DNA of 64,000 nt from Alteromonas sp047556435 (GCF_047556435.1 NZ_CP180210.1:4278001-4342000); one strand, 5' to 3'; positions 16,459 to 26,100 are shown, numbered from the stretch's first letter. Notes: a model not told the origin generated them from the sequence alone. Made by a program: numbers and translations.

Positions 16459-18777
16459 ATGATCATAAACAAAATCGCCGACGAACTTGCCGTTAACCCG
16501 GCACAGGTTCAGTCCGCCGTCGCGCTGCTGGATGAAGGCGCAACTGTTCCATTCATCGCCCGCTATCGTAAAGAAGCCACGCAGGGTCTGGACGACACCC
16601 AACTGCGTAATCTGGAGCAGCGACTGACCTATTTGCGCGAGCTGGAAGACAGACGTAGCGTGATCCTCAAATCTATCGAAGAGCAGGGCAAACTGACTGA
16701 CGCGTTGCGCAGCCAGATAGACAGTGCAGACAACAAAACCTCACTGGAAGATCTTTACCTGCCTTATAAACCTCGCCGCCGAACAAAAGGTCAGATAGCC
16801 ATAGAAGCCGGCCTGGAGCCGCTTGCTGACGCGCTGTTTAACGATCCCGCACTGGAGCCGGAAAGCCAAGCGCAGCAATATATTAATGCTGACAATGGCG
16901 TGACGGATACTAAAGCAGCGCTGGAAGGCGCCCGTTATATTCTGATGGAGCGCTTTGCAGAAGACGCCGGTTTGCTGGCAAAGATTCGTGATTACCTACA
17001 AAAGAACGCCCACGTCACCAGCACGGTTGCCCCCGGTAAAGAAAATGAAGCAATAAAATACAAAGATTACTTTGCACATTCTGAAAAACTGAGCAAAGTG
17101 CCTTCGCACCGTGCACTGGCCATGTTCCGTGGCCGCAACGAGGGTATGCTGCACATCCAGCTTAATGCCGATCCACAAAATGAAGACACCACGCAGTCTT
17201 CGCACTGTGAGCATATTATTGCCGAGCATTATCAGATCACACATCGCAACCGTCCGGGTGACAACTTCATGGCGCAGGTTGTGCAGTGGACCTGGAAGAT
17301 TAAGATAGCGCTGCACATGGAAACCGAACTTTTCAGTGCACTTCGCGAGCAAGCCGAAGAAGAAGCCATCAACGTCTTTGCGAAAAACCTCAACGACCTG
17401 CTAATGGCGGCACCGGCTGGCGCAAAAACCACAATGGGGCTGGATCCTGGCCTGCGTACCGGGGTAAAAGTGGCCATTGTTGATGCTACCGGTAAAGTCG
17501 TTGCCACCAACACCATTTTTCCACATGCGCCGCAAAACCAGTGGGATAAGTCGCTACGTACGCTGGCCACATTGTGTAAGCAGCACAAGGTGGATCTCAT
17601 CAGCATCGGTAACGGTACCGGCTCTCGTGAGACCGACAAGCTGGTTGGCGATATGCTGAAGGCCAACAGCGACCTGAAGGCTCAGAAAATCATGGTGAGT
17701 GAGGCCGGCGCCTCAGTTTACTCGGCGTCGGAACTGGCATCAAAAGAGTTACCGGGAATGGATGTCTCGTTACGTGGTGCGGTATCTATCGCACGTCGCC
17801 TGCAGGATCCACTTGCTGAGCTGGTAAAAATCGAACCCAAAGCCATTGGTGTTGGTCAGTACCAGCACGATGTCAGCCAGAGTCAGTTGGGTAAGTCGCT
17901 GGACCGGGTTATCGAAGATTGTGTAAACGCTGTTGGCGTCGATTTAAATACCGCCTCACCAGCACTACTTAGCTATGTGTCTGGTCTTAACCGCACTCTG
18001 GCGCACAATATTGTGCAGTTTCGCGATACCTATGGCGCGTTTGGCGATCGCAAAGCGCTGCTGAAAGTGGAACGTCTGGGACCGAAAGCCTTTGAGCAGG
18101 CCGCAGGATTTCTTCGAATTGTGAACGGCACCAACCCGCTGGACAGCTCTGCGGTTCACCCGGAAGCGTATCCGGTAGTCGACAAAATTGTCGACCACAC
18201 CGCCGTCGCCGTTAACGACCTTATAGGTAATACCGACTTATTAAAAAGCTTGTCACCCGACAACTTTACCGATGACGACTTCGGCTTACCCACCGTAAAA
18301 GACATTCTGAAAGAGCTGGATAAGCCCGGCCGCGATCCTCGTCCGGAGTTTAAAACCGCGACGTTTAAAGAAGGGGTTGAGACCCTCAACGATCTTAAGC
18401 CCGGAATGATTCTGGAGGGAGTGGTAAGCAACGTGGCCAACTTCGGTGCGTTTGTGGATGTGGGTGTTCATCAGGATGGTCTGGTGCATATTTCGGCGCT
18501 GACAAACAAATTCATTTCGGACCCGCGCGAAGTGGTTAAAGCCGGTGATATTGTGAAAGTGAAGGTGATGGAAGTCGACGTCCAGCGCAAGCGCATCTCC
18601 TTTACCATGCGCCTGGATGATAGCCCGGCTCCTGCCAATAAGTCTGGCGCAGGCAAGCCTAAAGGCGGTCAGAAACCGAAAGGCAAGTCTTCAGGGCAGC
18701 GGCAAAGCGGCCCGTCGCAAAATCAGGCTATGGGTAACGCCTTCGCCGATGCGTTTGCCAAGGCAAAGCAAAAGTAA
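16459..18777 (+). CDS. tex: RNA-binding transcriptional accessory protein Tex
   Basis: Conserved cytoplasmic nucleic-acid-binding protein of 772 residues, the homologue of YhgF. Domains in order: Tex N-terminal helical region (ATVPFIARYRKEATQGLDD), YqgF-like RNase H fold (TTMGLDPGLRTGVKVAIVD), helix-hairpin-helix pair (DLNTASPALLSYVSGL, ALLKVERLGPKAFEQAAGFL) and C-terminal S1 domain (GMILEGVVSNVANFGAFVDV). A Gly/Lys-rich low-complexity tail follows. The ATG at 16459 is the family start. A strong terminator follows. Confidence 0.96.
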   Translation: MIINKIADELAVNPAQVQSAVALLDEGATVPFIARYRKEATQGLDDTQLRNLEQRLTYLRELEDRRSVILKSIEEQGKLTDALRSQIDSADNKTSLEDLYLPYKPRRRTKGQIAIEAGLEPLADALFNDPALEPESQAQQYINADNGVTDTKAALEGARYILMERFAEDAGLLAKIRDYLQKNAHVTSTVAPGKENEAIKYKDYFAHSEKLSKVPSHRALAMFRGRNEGMLHIQLNADPQNEDTTQSSHCEHIIAEHYQITHRNRPGDNFMAQVVQWTWKIKIALHMETELFSALREQAEEEAINVFAKNLNDLLMAAPAGAKTTMGLDPGLRTGVKVAIVDATGKVVATNTIFPHAPQNQWDKSLRTLATLCKQHKVDLISIGNGTGSRETDKLVGDMLKANSDLKAQKIMVSEAGASVYSASELASKELPGMDVSLRGAVSIARRLQDPLAELVKIEPKAIGVGQYQHDVSQSQLGKSLDRVIEDCVNAVGVDLNTASPALLSYVSGLNRTLAHNIVQFRDTYGAFGDRKALLKVERLGPKAFEQAAGFLRIVNGTNPLDSSAVHPEAYPVVDKIVDHTAVAVNDLIGNTDLLKSLSPDNFTDDDFGLPTVKDILKELDKPGRDPRPEFKTATFKEGVETLNDLKPGMILEGVVSNVANFGAFVDVGVHQDGLVHISALTNKFISDPREVVKAGDIVKVKVMEVDVQRKRISFTMRLDDSPAPANKSGAGKPKGGQKPKGKSSGQRQSGPSQNQAMGNAFADAFAKAKQK

Positions 18778-18785
18778 CAACATGA

Positions 18786-18816
18786 TAGCCCCGCAACGCG
18801 GGGCTATTTTTTTTTG
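18786..18816 (+). terminator. tex terminator
   Basis: A 9-bp stem TAGCCCCGC/GCGGGGCTA with a 3-nt loop and a run of about ten T. It begins 9 nt after the tex stop. Confidence 0.95.
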
Positions 18817-19201
18817 CGCCAAATTACGTAACACCAGAAAACCACGCCTTCCCCGCAGATGAAAGTGAAAAAGAACCGCATGGGGTAACTGCACAAGGTT
18901 GTGATGGATGCGTTGGGGCCTTTCACCAACTGGCACCTGCAGGCTTAAGTTCTATGGGTATATCCGTGGGATGCTGCGGCATTGTTAACTTCGCTGCCTT
19001 CGTGGCTTGGATTTCGTCGTCGCTGAGCGCCTTTGCGCGAGGCACAACGCAGCCAACCCTGTCTGAAACTGACTATAAAGCCCGGAGCGCGGACTGCCAC
19101 CCGAATATCAATACAGCACGTGTCGCAGCACAAAAAAATACCTGAAACTGCAGAACCGATGCCGCAAAACCACTTGAACGGGCGAGAACTAAAGAAAGTT
19201 G
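18816..19201. other. Intergenic region between tex and SprA-like gene
   Basis: About 385 bp between two convergent genes. Short open frames on both strands have no family resemblance or ribosome site. No clear minus-strand terminator for the SprA-like gene is visible. Confidence 0.35.
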
Positions 19202-20140
19202 TTACGCGCTGACAGAAAAGCCCGCGTTACTGTTGTCGGACACGCCAGAGTAAAAACGCTGAATAACGCCGATGCGCGCTGACATTTCATCAGCAGGGTA
19301 GTTCAGCGAGCGATTACCGGGCTCATCACTGTTGTTGCCCATGCCTTCGCGCGCTTCCAACATTGCTTCATCCAACGTTCTGGTGGGTATAGACACATTA
19401 TTGCTGTCAATAATGTCATCAAGAGAAGGGACTGACTGCGATGTCGCTTCTGCCTCAAAAGACTCGCTGGTTGCGGCAACCTCTTTACGATTAGCCTCTG
19501 CAATTTCCTTGCGTGCATCAAAGGCTTTCTGAGACGCTTCCGCCGCTACTTCTAAATCCTGAGGCGAGGGTTGAGCCGGTGCCAAAGCAGCAGCCCGACC
19601 CTGCTGCATTTTCTGTAAGGTTTGTTCTGGCGTCTGTGCACTGGAAATATCGATAGAGACTTCGCCGTCTGTAGCATAGCGTTTTCCATCCGGCCCGGTA
19701 GTAAATTCATACTGAGGCGCACCCGCGTACTGTCCACCAATCGTCGCGTGCGCTTTCTCATGAGTCCGCACTTCCTGATCTCGGGTCTTTAGTTGCTGAA
19801 CTTCTTGCTGTTCTTTCTGACGCTGCTCTGCATCTTCCTTACCGGCACTTTCATCGCTGGCATTATCCTTAGAAACATCCGTATCACCTGGCGCCTGTGA
19901 AAAGCTCTGGGCGACGTTACTTTGGATCTGAGGACGCTCGTAAGTGACTGGTGCTGGTGCCTGGCCGGGACTTTTTGCACGATCGCTTTCAGACCCCAGT
20001 CCTTTTTGCGATGCACCCTGCTCATTTTCAGAGGCTTGCGGGATCGTTTCGCGCAGCACATTGTCACGCCGGGCCGATTCCGTATTCACGTTGGCCGTGG
20101 GAAACACCAGCGATGTGGGGATGGGGGTGACAATGTTCAT
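19202..20140 (-). CDS. SprA-related putative metallopeptidase
   Basis: A 312-residue protein of the SprA-related / CJM1_0395 putative metalloprotease family. The conserved core is residues 118-165: LKTRDQEVRTHEKAHATIGG with HEKAH (His 127, Glu 128, His 131) as a zinc-type HExxH, then QYAGAPQYEFTTGPDGKRYA and DGEVSID, whose Glu could be a third ligand. The flanks are disordered, rich in Gln, Ser and Glu. No signal peptide is seen. It lies 17 nt downstream of the rod-like gene on the same strand, so the two form an operon. Substrate unknown. Confidence 0.82.
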   Translation of the reverse strand: MNIVTPIPTSLVFPTANVNTESARRDNVLRETIPQASENEQGASQKGLGSESDRAKSPGQAPAPVTYERPQIQSNVAQSFSQAPGDTDVSKDNASDESAGKEDAEQRQKEQQEVQQLKTRDQEVRTHEKAHATIGGQYAGAPQYEFTTGPDGKRYATDGEVSIDISSAQTPEQTLQKMQQGRAAALAPAQPSPQDLEVAAEASQKAFDARKEIAEANRKEVAATSESFEAEATSQSVPSLDDIIDSNNVSIPTRTLDEAMLEAREGMGNNSDEPGNRSLNYPADEMSARIGVIQRFYSGVSDNSNAGFSVSA

Positions 20141-20157
20141 GATAGTCGTTAACGCCG

Positions 20158-20490
20158 TTACGCCAGGGTATCAATAATGGTTCCGACAGTATCGAAAGCC
20201 ACATCAAGTACTTTTGCAGAGGCCTGTGCGTTTATGCTGTTCAGCTTTAACGACACCAGCTCGGATGTCATGTTACCTGCGCTTTGTGGCAGGGTTTCAC
20301 GAATATTTTGCAGTCCGGTTACGGCTGCATTAGTCAAAACCGCGCCCGCGCCATCCTCGCTAACCTGCGTCTGTGCGCTGCGCTGTGCAATATTCATGGA
20401 CGCCTGCGTCATCCCCTCGAAGGATTTCTGCAAGCCAAACTGACCAGAAACAATTGCCGAATTGATACTGTTATCAATAATGCTCGACAT
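20158..20490 (-). CDS. Small protein resembling flagellar rod/hook proteins
   Basis: A 110-residue protein of unknown function. Its ends recall flagellar axial proteins: a polar N-terminal helix (MSSIIDNSINSAIVSGQFGL, then MTQASMNIAQRSAQTQ) and a C-terminal helix (ELVSLKLNSINAQASAKVLD, then VAFDTVGTIIDTLA) like the FlgB/FlgC/FlgG C-terminus. The central domain of a real rod protein is absent. A GAGAGG precedes the ATG. It is the first gene of a pair with the SprA-related gene. The resemblance is a pattern judgement, not an alignment. Confidence 0.7.
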   Translation of the reverse strand: MSSIIDNSINSAIVSGQFGLQKSFEGMTQASMNIAQRSAQTQVSEDGAGAVLTNAAVTGLQNIRETLPQSAGNMTSELVSLKLNSINAQASAKVLDVAFDTVGTIIDTLA

Positions 20491-20920
20491 ATCACTACCT
20501 CTCTACTCTCATGGCTAATTATTAACCAAATCCGGTAAAAAGGGAAGTTTTTGCAATTATCCGCCAACCTCAATGGTGTGTGAGAAAGCGTATCGTTATT
20601 TTTGCAAGACAACCTTTAGCGGGCGATCCAGACTTTGGGACAACAGATGCCTGGAAAACAAATCAGATTCATTTTCCGAACCAGCTGCGGTACAGGGCAG
20701 GCCCTGTTCAATCTCGACTGAAATGAGATAGCGGGCAGTGGCACCGGTGACGCCCTCGCGCACGCGGAGAGCACCGTGAATGACTCACACCGATGACTCA
20801 CTCTGCCATTTATTTACCACGCCTGTTATTTGCTGCACCAATTACCGAACTATTTTCTTACCCTGCCTAACCGGCCTTTCTGCAGAGACGATAATGTGTC
20901 GCAAGCACAGCCCGCGACAA
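20491..20920. other. Intergenic region between bioH and rod-like gene
   Basis: 430 bp. It holds the bioH 3' end side, where an unstable hairpin lies at 20897-20919 (TGTCGC/GCGACA, no T-run), and presumably the promoter of the rod-like/SprA pair. No gene is supported. Confidence 0.35.
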
Positions 20921-21733
20921 TTAAGATGCTTTGCGCCGATGGGACAACGACGCCATAAACTGGGTAATTATGTCGGCAGTCTGCTGCGGATGGGAAATAA
21001 ACGGTGCATGCGCGGCATGGGGCAGCACAACGGTATCGGATTGGGGGTGAAGCTGGCATATCATATCAATCCCGCTGGTAGGAACCAGGCTGTCCAGTCT
21101 GCCATAGAGCCTTAGCGTGGGCTGCGTAATGCGGCCGATGCGGGGGCGCAGATCTTCGCTGGAAAGTAGCTTCAGCCCTTCTTTCAGCGCATGGGGAGCC
21201 GGGTCGGGATGCGCGGTAATGTGGGTTTTAATGGCTTTAATGTCTTGTCGGGCCGTATCGCTACCCATAGCCTGAATGGCCAGAAACCTGTCCAGCGTTT
21301 TGCGATAGTCAGTTTCCAGTTGGCTTTCGAATTGCGAAAGCAGGTCTGGTGCGATACCCGGCCATCCCGCGCCACCAATAAATCTGGGTGTGGACGCAAT
21401 CGTGATAACCCCGGAAACCGTCTCTGGCAGTGAAAGGGCCAGCTGTTGCGCAACCATCCCGCCCAATGACCAGCCAGCAACCACGCAATCCTCAGGAAGT
21501 TTACCTTCCAGTGATGCTGCTATGGTATCGACATTATAGGGGTCGGGGACGTGCTCTCGACTGTTGCCAAATCCGGGGAGATCGATAACGGTAACCCGCC
21601 AGTCGTTTTCCAGGTAAGGGATAAAAGAGGAAAAGGCACCACTGTTCATGCCCCAGCCATGCAGAAAAACCAGATCTTTTCCTGCGCCATGAGTACGGCT
21701 GAAAACCGTGTCCGATACATGCGAATCTATCAC
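20921..21733 (-). CDS. bioH: Pimeloyl-ACP methyl ester esterase BioH
   Basis: Alpha/beta hydrolase that removes the methyl group from pimeloyl-ACP methyl ester, ending pimelate synthesis for biotin. 270 residues. The triad is visible: Ser 89 in AGWSLGG, Asp 214 in YGRLDSLVP and His 242 in HAAHAPFISHP. The HGWGMNSGAF oxyanion region is typical of BioH. It is divergent from comF with only 75 bp between the two starts. The bioH-comF-nfuA neighbourhood matches E. coli. Confidence 0.93.
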   Translation of the reverse strand: MIDSHVSDTVFSRTHGAGKDLVFLHGWGMNSGAFSSFIPYLENDWRVTVIDLPGFGNSREHVPDPYNVDTIAASLEGKLPEDCVVAGWSLGGMVAQQLALSLPETVSGVITIASTPRFIGGAGWPGIAPDLLSQFESQLETDYRKTLDRFLAIQAMGSDTARQDIKAIKTHITAHPDPAPHALKEGLKLLSSEDLRPRIGRITQPTLRLYGRLDSLVPTSGIDMICQLHPQSDTVVLPHAAHAPFISHPQQTADIITQFMASLSHRRKAS

Positions 21734-21808
21734 TTTCGACTTCCCGGTACTGATTCTGAGAAAAGTGTAGCACGGGAAATTTACAGCACACCAGAAAGAG
21801 TTTCCGAT

Positions 21809-22513
21809 ATGGTTAATTTCTCGCGCCGCTACTTGCCTAATTTGGCTTGTCTACTGTGTCAGCAGGCAAGTCGCACGCCAGTTTGTCAGTGGTGTTCAGA
21901 CGAAATGCAGTGGCTGGCCCCACCCGGTGAAGGTGAAAATTTACTGCTAAGGCCGGATATCGCAAGCGCTGTGGCACACTCACACTTCACGGCACTGAAA
22001 GCGGCAGCCTGGTACACATGGCCGTTTGATTCGCTCATCCATGCCCTGAAATTTTCCCACAAGTTCACCCTTGCTGATTATCTGAGTGATGCTTTTTTAC
22101 AACAGTATCCTGTAAATCAGGCTGCCTTGCCGGATCTGCTATTACCCGTGCCTATGACATATCGGCGTTACTGGCACCGTCATTACAATCAGGCTGTTGA
22201 GATCTGCAAAAAGCTGGCAGCGAAATATCAGCTGCGGTGGGAATCACAGTGGGCACAACGTATCGACAACAGGACTCAGCACACCCTTGGACGCGAGGAC
22301 AGAAAGCAGCATGCACAGCAGGCCTATTGTTTACAGTCTCACTTATCGCGGTGTGATGGCGGCGCACCACAACGTGTAGCAATCATTGACGATGTGGTAA
22401 CGACCGGCCAGACCGCCAACAGTCTTGCGGCGGCGCTCAAAGCGCAGTGGCCATCACTGGCTGTGGAAGTGTGGACTATGGGAATTACACCGGCGCCGGG
22501 ACAGCGCCGGTGA
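21809..22513 (+). CDS. ComF family phosphoribosyltransferase-like protein
   Basis: A 234-residue protein related to ComF of natural transformation and to E. coli GntX. It has an N-terminal zinc-finger-type Cys pair set (CLLCQQASRTPVCQWC) and a C-terminal PRTase domain with the PRPP loop RVAIIDDVVTTGQTANSLA. The ATG at 21809 is chosen, with GAAAGAG upstream; the frame stays open further upstream but would overlap bioH. A palindrome at 22488-22512 covers its last codons, and the convergent M14 peptidase gene ends 6 nt away. It may act in DNA uptake, by family analogy only. Confidence 0.88.
   Translation: MVNFSRRYLPNLACLLCQQASRTPVCQWCSDEMQWLAPPGEGENLLLRPDIASAVAHSHFTALKAAAWYTWPFDSLIHALKFSHKFTLADYLSDAFLQQYPVNQAALPDLLLPVPMTYRRYWHRHYNQAVEICKKLAAKYQLRWESQWAQRIDNRTQHTLGREDRKQHAQQAYCLQSHLSRCDGGAPQRVAIIDDVVTTGQTANSLAAALKAQWPSLAVEVWTMGITPAPGQRR
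22488..22512. terminator. GC-rich hairpin between convergent comF and M14 genes
   Basis: A 9-bp stem CACCGGCGC/GCGCCGGTG with a 7-nt loop, inside the last comF codons. No T-run is present, so it is only terminator-like. It is the only candidate between two genes 6 nt apart. Confidence 0.4.
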
Positions 22514-22519
22514 TATCAC

Positions 22520-25147
22520 TTACTTAAGCAAAGCAGACTGATAAATAGCGTTACTCATCAGCTTATTCGTACCATACCAGTAACCACGAAAATGCGGGTT
22601 ATCAGTGAAGCCAATCACCAGACCCTCGCCATAGCGCTCGGCGACAACGGCCGTGGTACCTCCGATTAACTCGACAAGTTGCGGCGCACTGTACCCCGCT
22701 ATAAGCGGCGATTCGGTGTAGCGTGCTACGGTCGTAAACGGTGAGTTGTCACTCTTTACTATCATGTTCGACGTTTTAAACATCGGCAGGGTGGATGAGG
22801 TATAACCGTAAAACAACGGGTGTGACGTATCAATGCGCGTCTCGTACACAGAACCCGCAATGAGCTTCTTCGCATACAGTGCATCTCTGTCAGCAAAGGT
22901 GAGTGAATCGGTATCGAACGCATCGTCAATCGTTTCACGGCTGGCAATATCAATTTTCAGCCATTCATTCTGAGCAAACAGGCGCAGTGCTGATTTTTGC
23001 CCTATAAGCACACCGCCGCTGTCTACCCAATCGGCGATAGCATCAATGGTATCTTCATCAAGTTTTCCATAGCGACCACTGGCCATGACAATGTGCGTAT
23101 AGTTGTTAAGCGATGTTCGCGCCAGACGTGACAGCTCTATCAGTGAAGCAGGAAGTCCTACGCGCGTATCCAGATAATGCCAGATTTCACCGACTTCATA
23201 TTCGCTGGTGCCTTCACCCCCCACCAGCAACACTTTGGGGAGTAATACCGGTGTCATTTCCCGGCTTCCTAAATCAGAACCTGCGGGCGTTAACCCGCTG
23301 CGAATGGCGTGCACAGGCATATTCAGCTCATTTGCCTGCGATGTTAACAGGCTAACCAGATTGTCAGGTTGAGAAAGGCCAGCAGGAATTAAAATACTTC
23401 CGGGGGCAAATGCGCGCGTCGAGCCATCAACCATTTTCGCCGTAAAGCCTTTTCCTGCTGTGCGCACCATCGCGCCTGACTCAAGCAATGCCTGTAACAT
23501 AGCTGGCGCCTGATAGTAGTCCCAGTCAAATGCGTATGCATAGGCGTCATCCGGCAGCGTTTGAGTGGCGTTGCGTAGTGCAAGTGTAGCGTTGGCTGCC
23601 GTTTTGACTTTACGGCGATCACCTCGCTCTACCGCAACATAATCGATGTTGAAGGCCAGCGGCAAATTCCAGTTGGAGACGTCATAAAACGTATTGTTTT
23701 CGAAATTTTGCTGGGTTGAAAACAGCGAGGAAACCAGACGATACTGTGACTGTTCAACGGGGATGTAAATAGCCTTATTTGCCATAAATGACTTACCGTT
23801 AACGTCCACATCGCGGTTCACGACTTCAAACTCGACGGTATGACGCTCAAGTAAATCCAGCATGGCGGCAAATCTGCCGGTATCTTTAGGCATGGCCAGC
23901 ACGTACCCGGCAGTGTCACTGTTTTTCGCCGCGTCACGGGTATCTTTTACGAAACTCGACTGGTAGTTCAGGATGGCGGGCTTGTTAGCCATTGCGCCTT
24001 TAAAAGTACTCAGAGAGGTCGTAACCTGATTCTGGATGGTATCTGCAAAGCGAACTTTACCATTAATGGAATCCTGAACGTGCCCACGGCTACTGCCTTG
24101 CTCGAAGAGGATCCCGATGCTGCCGTGTACGTCAGGATAGGTCGACCCTTTGCCTACGTAAAAATCATCAAAGTCTTCTTCTGAGAAATAGAGCTCGCCA
24201 CGTTCATCAAAGGCGGCAGCATGGTATTCTGCCAACGCTTCTGTCAGCGTCACGTTGCCATCAGGCGTGATAGGGTTCTTGCGTGAACGTACGCCAGGCT
24301 GGAAGAAATAGGTGCTATTGGTTCCCATTTCGTGAAAATCAGTAAGGATGTGCGGTCGCCACTGGTGGAACTGCTTGATGCGTGCACGTGATTCCGGGTG
24401 CGTCAGTAATAACCAGTCACGGTTCAGGTCAAACCAATAGTGGTTTGTGCGGCCTGATGGCCAGCCTTCTTCATGCTCGCGGGTTTCAGGATCACTAACC
24501 AGCTGTTTACCTTTATGCATATTGGCCCACTGCGCAAAGCGGCCTAATCCGTCCGGGTTGAAAGACGGGTCAAGCAACACCACATTGTTACGTAGTAACC
24601 GGTTTACATCTTCCGACTGCGCTGCAGCCAGATAGTAACCGATAACCATGGCAGCGTTACTGCCAGATGGCTCGTTACCGTGAATGCTGTAACCCATATA
24701 AAAGATCAGTGGGTCGCCGTCTTTCGGTGCATTACCACTTTTCCAGGCGTCCAGATGTTTTTTTCTGATAGTGTCAATTCGCTTCTGATTGTCGGGAGCG
24801 GTAACGGTGAGCAGCAAAAGCGGACGGTTTTCGTGGGTACGACCGGTTTCTTCAATCGTGATCCGATCTGACGCCTCTGCCAGCGCCCGCATGTAAGTCA
24901 CCAACTGATCATGCCTTACGTGCCATTCGCCTACCTGTGCACCGATAACCTGCTCAGGTGTCGGGATTGCGGGGTCATAGGTAACGCCTGCGGGCAGATA
25001 ATCAGCCACAGGCTTGCCGCCGGTTTCGGCCGGAACCAGGCTGGCAGCAGAGACAAAACCGGAAACGCTCAGCAGCATACTGAACGCGACAAGGTGACGA
25101 GCGCGCTTAGCAAGGCGTAGCGTCGAATGAACGAACTGATACGTCAT
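22520..25147 (-). CDS. M14-family zinc carboxypeptidase, exported
   Basis: An 875-residue secreted peptidase. The signal peptide is basic then hydrophobic (LVAFSMLLSVSGFVSAAS). The peptidase domain shows the M14 zinc ligands: HGNEPSG (His and Glu) and a later His in FDLNRDWLLLTHPESRARI; the DFHEMG block is also present. The C-terminal half holds a class I glutamine amidotransferase-like region (VVAERYGEGLVIGFTDNPHF) seen in related marine M14 proteins. The ATG at 25147 is chosen over an upstream extension because it gives a normal signal peptide. It probably degrades external peptides. Divergent from nfuA. Confidence 0.87.
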   Translation of the reverse strand: MTYQFVHSTLRLAKRARHLVAFSMLLSVSGFVSAASLVPAETGGKPVADYLPAGVTYDPAIPTPEQVIGAQVGEWHVRHDQLVTYMRALAEASDRITIEETGRTHENRPLLLLTVTAPDNQKRIDTIRKKHLDAWKSGNAPKDGDPLIFYMGYSIHGNEPSGSNAAMVIGYYLAAAQSEDVNRLLRNNVVLLDPSFNPDGLGRFAQWANMHKGKQLVSDPETREHEEGWPSGRTNHYWFDLNRDWLLLTHPESRARIKQFHQWRPHILTDFHEMGTNSTYFFQPGVRSRKNPITPDGNVTLTEALAEYHAAAFDERGELYFSEEDFDDFYVGKGSTYPDVHGSIGILFEQGSSRGHVQDSINGKVRFADTIQNQVTTSLSTFKGAMANKPAILNYQSSFVKDTRDAAKNSDTAGYVLAMPKDTGRFAAMLDLLERHTVEFEVVNRDVDVNGKSFMANKAIYIPVEQSQYRLVSSLFSTQQNFENNTFYDVSNWNLPLAFNIDYVAVERGDRRKVKTAANATLALRNATQTLPDDAYAYAFDWDYYQAPAMLQALLESGAMVRTAGKGFTAKMVDGSTRAFAPGSILIPAGLSQPDNLVSLLTSQANELNMPVHAIRSGLTPAGSDLGSREMTPVLLPKVLLVGGEGTSEYEVGEIWHYLDTRVGLPASLIELSRLARTSLNNYTHIVMASGRYGKLDEDTIDAIADWVDSGGVLIGQKSALRLFAQNEWLKIDIASRETIDDAFDTDSLTFADRDALYAKKLIAGSVYETRIDTSHPLFYGYTSSTLPMFKTSNMIVKSDNSPFTTVARYTESPLIAGYSAPQLVELIGGTTAVVAERYGEGLVIGFTDNPHFRGYWYGTNKLMSNAIYQSALLK

Positions 25148-25277
25148 AGTGTTCCCATCTTTTGTTGCATGAATTTTTATGATTATGACAATCTGAGAAA
25201 ACACTTCAATACTTGACTGTTTTACTCAGGTAAATTTGTTATCATTAGCCCCATCTAAATAAATGTAGGACTTGTTG

Positions 25278-25856
25278 ATGATCACTATATCAGAAGAAGC
25301 ACAAGCTCACTTCGCGAAATTACTGGAAAAACAAGAGTCTGGCACGAATATTCGTGTATTCGTCGTAAATCCAGGGACGTCGTCGGCAGAGTGCGGCGTG
25401 TCCTATTGCCCGCCTGATGCTGTTGAAGAAGGCGACATAAAACTTGAATTTAAAGGTTTCGACGCCGTCGTTGACCAAGAGAGCGCCCCTTACCTGGAAG
25501 AAGCGGAAATTGATTTTGTGACTGACCAGATGGGGTCGCAGCTAACGCTAAAAGCACCGAATGCTAAAGCCCGCAAGGTGTCTGATGATGCACCTCTGGT
25601 TGAGCGTATCAATTATATGATCGAATCTGAGATTAACCCGCAGTTAGCCAGTCATGGTGGCCAGGTTATGCTGGTTGAAGTGACAGAGGAAGGCTTTGCG
25701 GTATTACAGTTTGGCGGTGGCTGTAACGGCTGTTCAATGGTAGATGTCACCTTAAAAGATGGCATAGAAAAGCAAATGCTTGAAGAGTTTGCCGGCGAAC
25801 TCAAGGGCGTTCGAGATGCTACCGAACACCAGGCTGGCGAGCACTCGTACTACTAA
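25278..25856 (+). CDS. nfuA: Fe-S biogenesis protein NfuA
   Basis: Iron-sulfur cluster carrier, 192 residues. It has an N-terminal degenerate A-type domain (MITISEEAQAHFAKLLEKQE) and a C-terminal Nfu domain with the cluster-binding CXXC at Cys 149 and Cys 152 (GGGCNGCSMVDVTL). The ATG at 25278 is preferred to the TTG two codons upstream, because TAGGA at 25266-25270 is suitably spaced and the peptide matches the family start. One nucleotide separates its stop from a small membrane protein gene. Confidence 0.95.
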   Translation: MITISEEAQAHFAKLLEKQESGTNIRVFVVNPGTSSAECGVSYCPPDAVEEGDIKLEFKGFDAVVDQESAPYLEEAEIDFVTDQMGSQLTLKAPNAKARKVSDDAPLVERINYMIESEINPQLASHGGQVMLVEVTEEGFAVLQFGGGCNGCSMVDVTLKDGIEKQMLEEFAGELKGVRDATEHQAGEHSYY

Positions 25857-25857
25857 T

Positions 25858-26100
25858 ATGACGACTCCGCAGCAGCGCTGGCAGGGATTCATCCGCGGCC
25901 TGGTTCTATTTTCAATGGGCGCGCTGCTGCTGATTTTTACCGCTGAATATTCAGTGTGGCTGTATTGGCTGTCACTGGCAGTGCTGCTGACCGGTTTTGC
26001 AATTGCAATGCGCTACTATGCCGGGATCTTTTTGCAGCGCATGAGCGCGTTCAAAGATGCTAAGCGGATACTAGCGCGTCGCGACGAGCGCGAGAAATAA
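25858..26100 (+). CDS. Small two-helix membrane protein downstream of nfuA
   Basis: An 80-residue protein with no family I recognise. Two hydrophobic segments (GLVLFSMGALLLIFTAEY and VWLYWLSLAVLLTGFAIAMR) are followed by a basic cytoplasmic tail (KDAKRILARRDEREK). The ATG at 25858 follows the nfuA stop after one base, so it is almost certainly translated from the same message. Its last 41 nt overlap the 3' end of the convergent MATE gene. Confidence 0.75.
   Translation: MTTPQQRWQGFIRGLVLFSMGALLLIFTAEYSVWLYWLSLAVLLTGFAIAMRYYAGIFLQRMSAFKDAKRILARRDEREK

Noticed and set aside
20553..20567. Minus-strand TTGGC-N-TTGC string before the rod-like gene, resembling a sigma-54 or sigma-28 promoter
   Set aside because: Spacing between GG and GC is one base short for sigma-54, and no -35 match exists for sigma-28.
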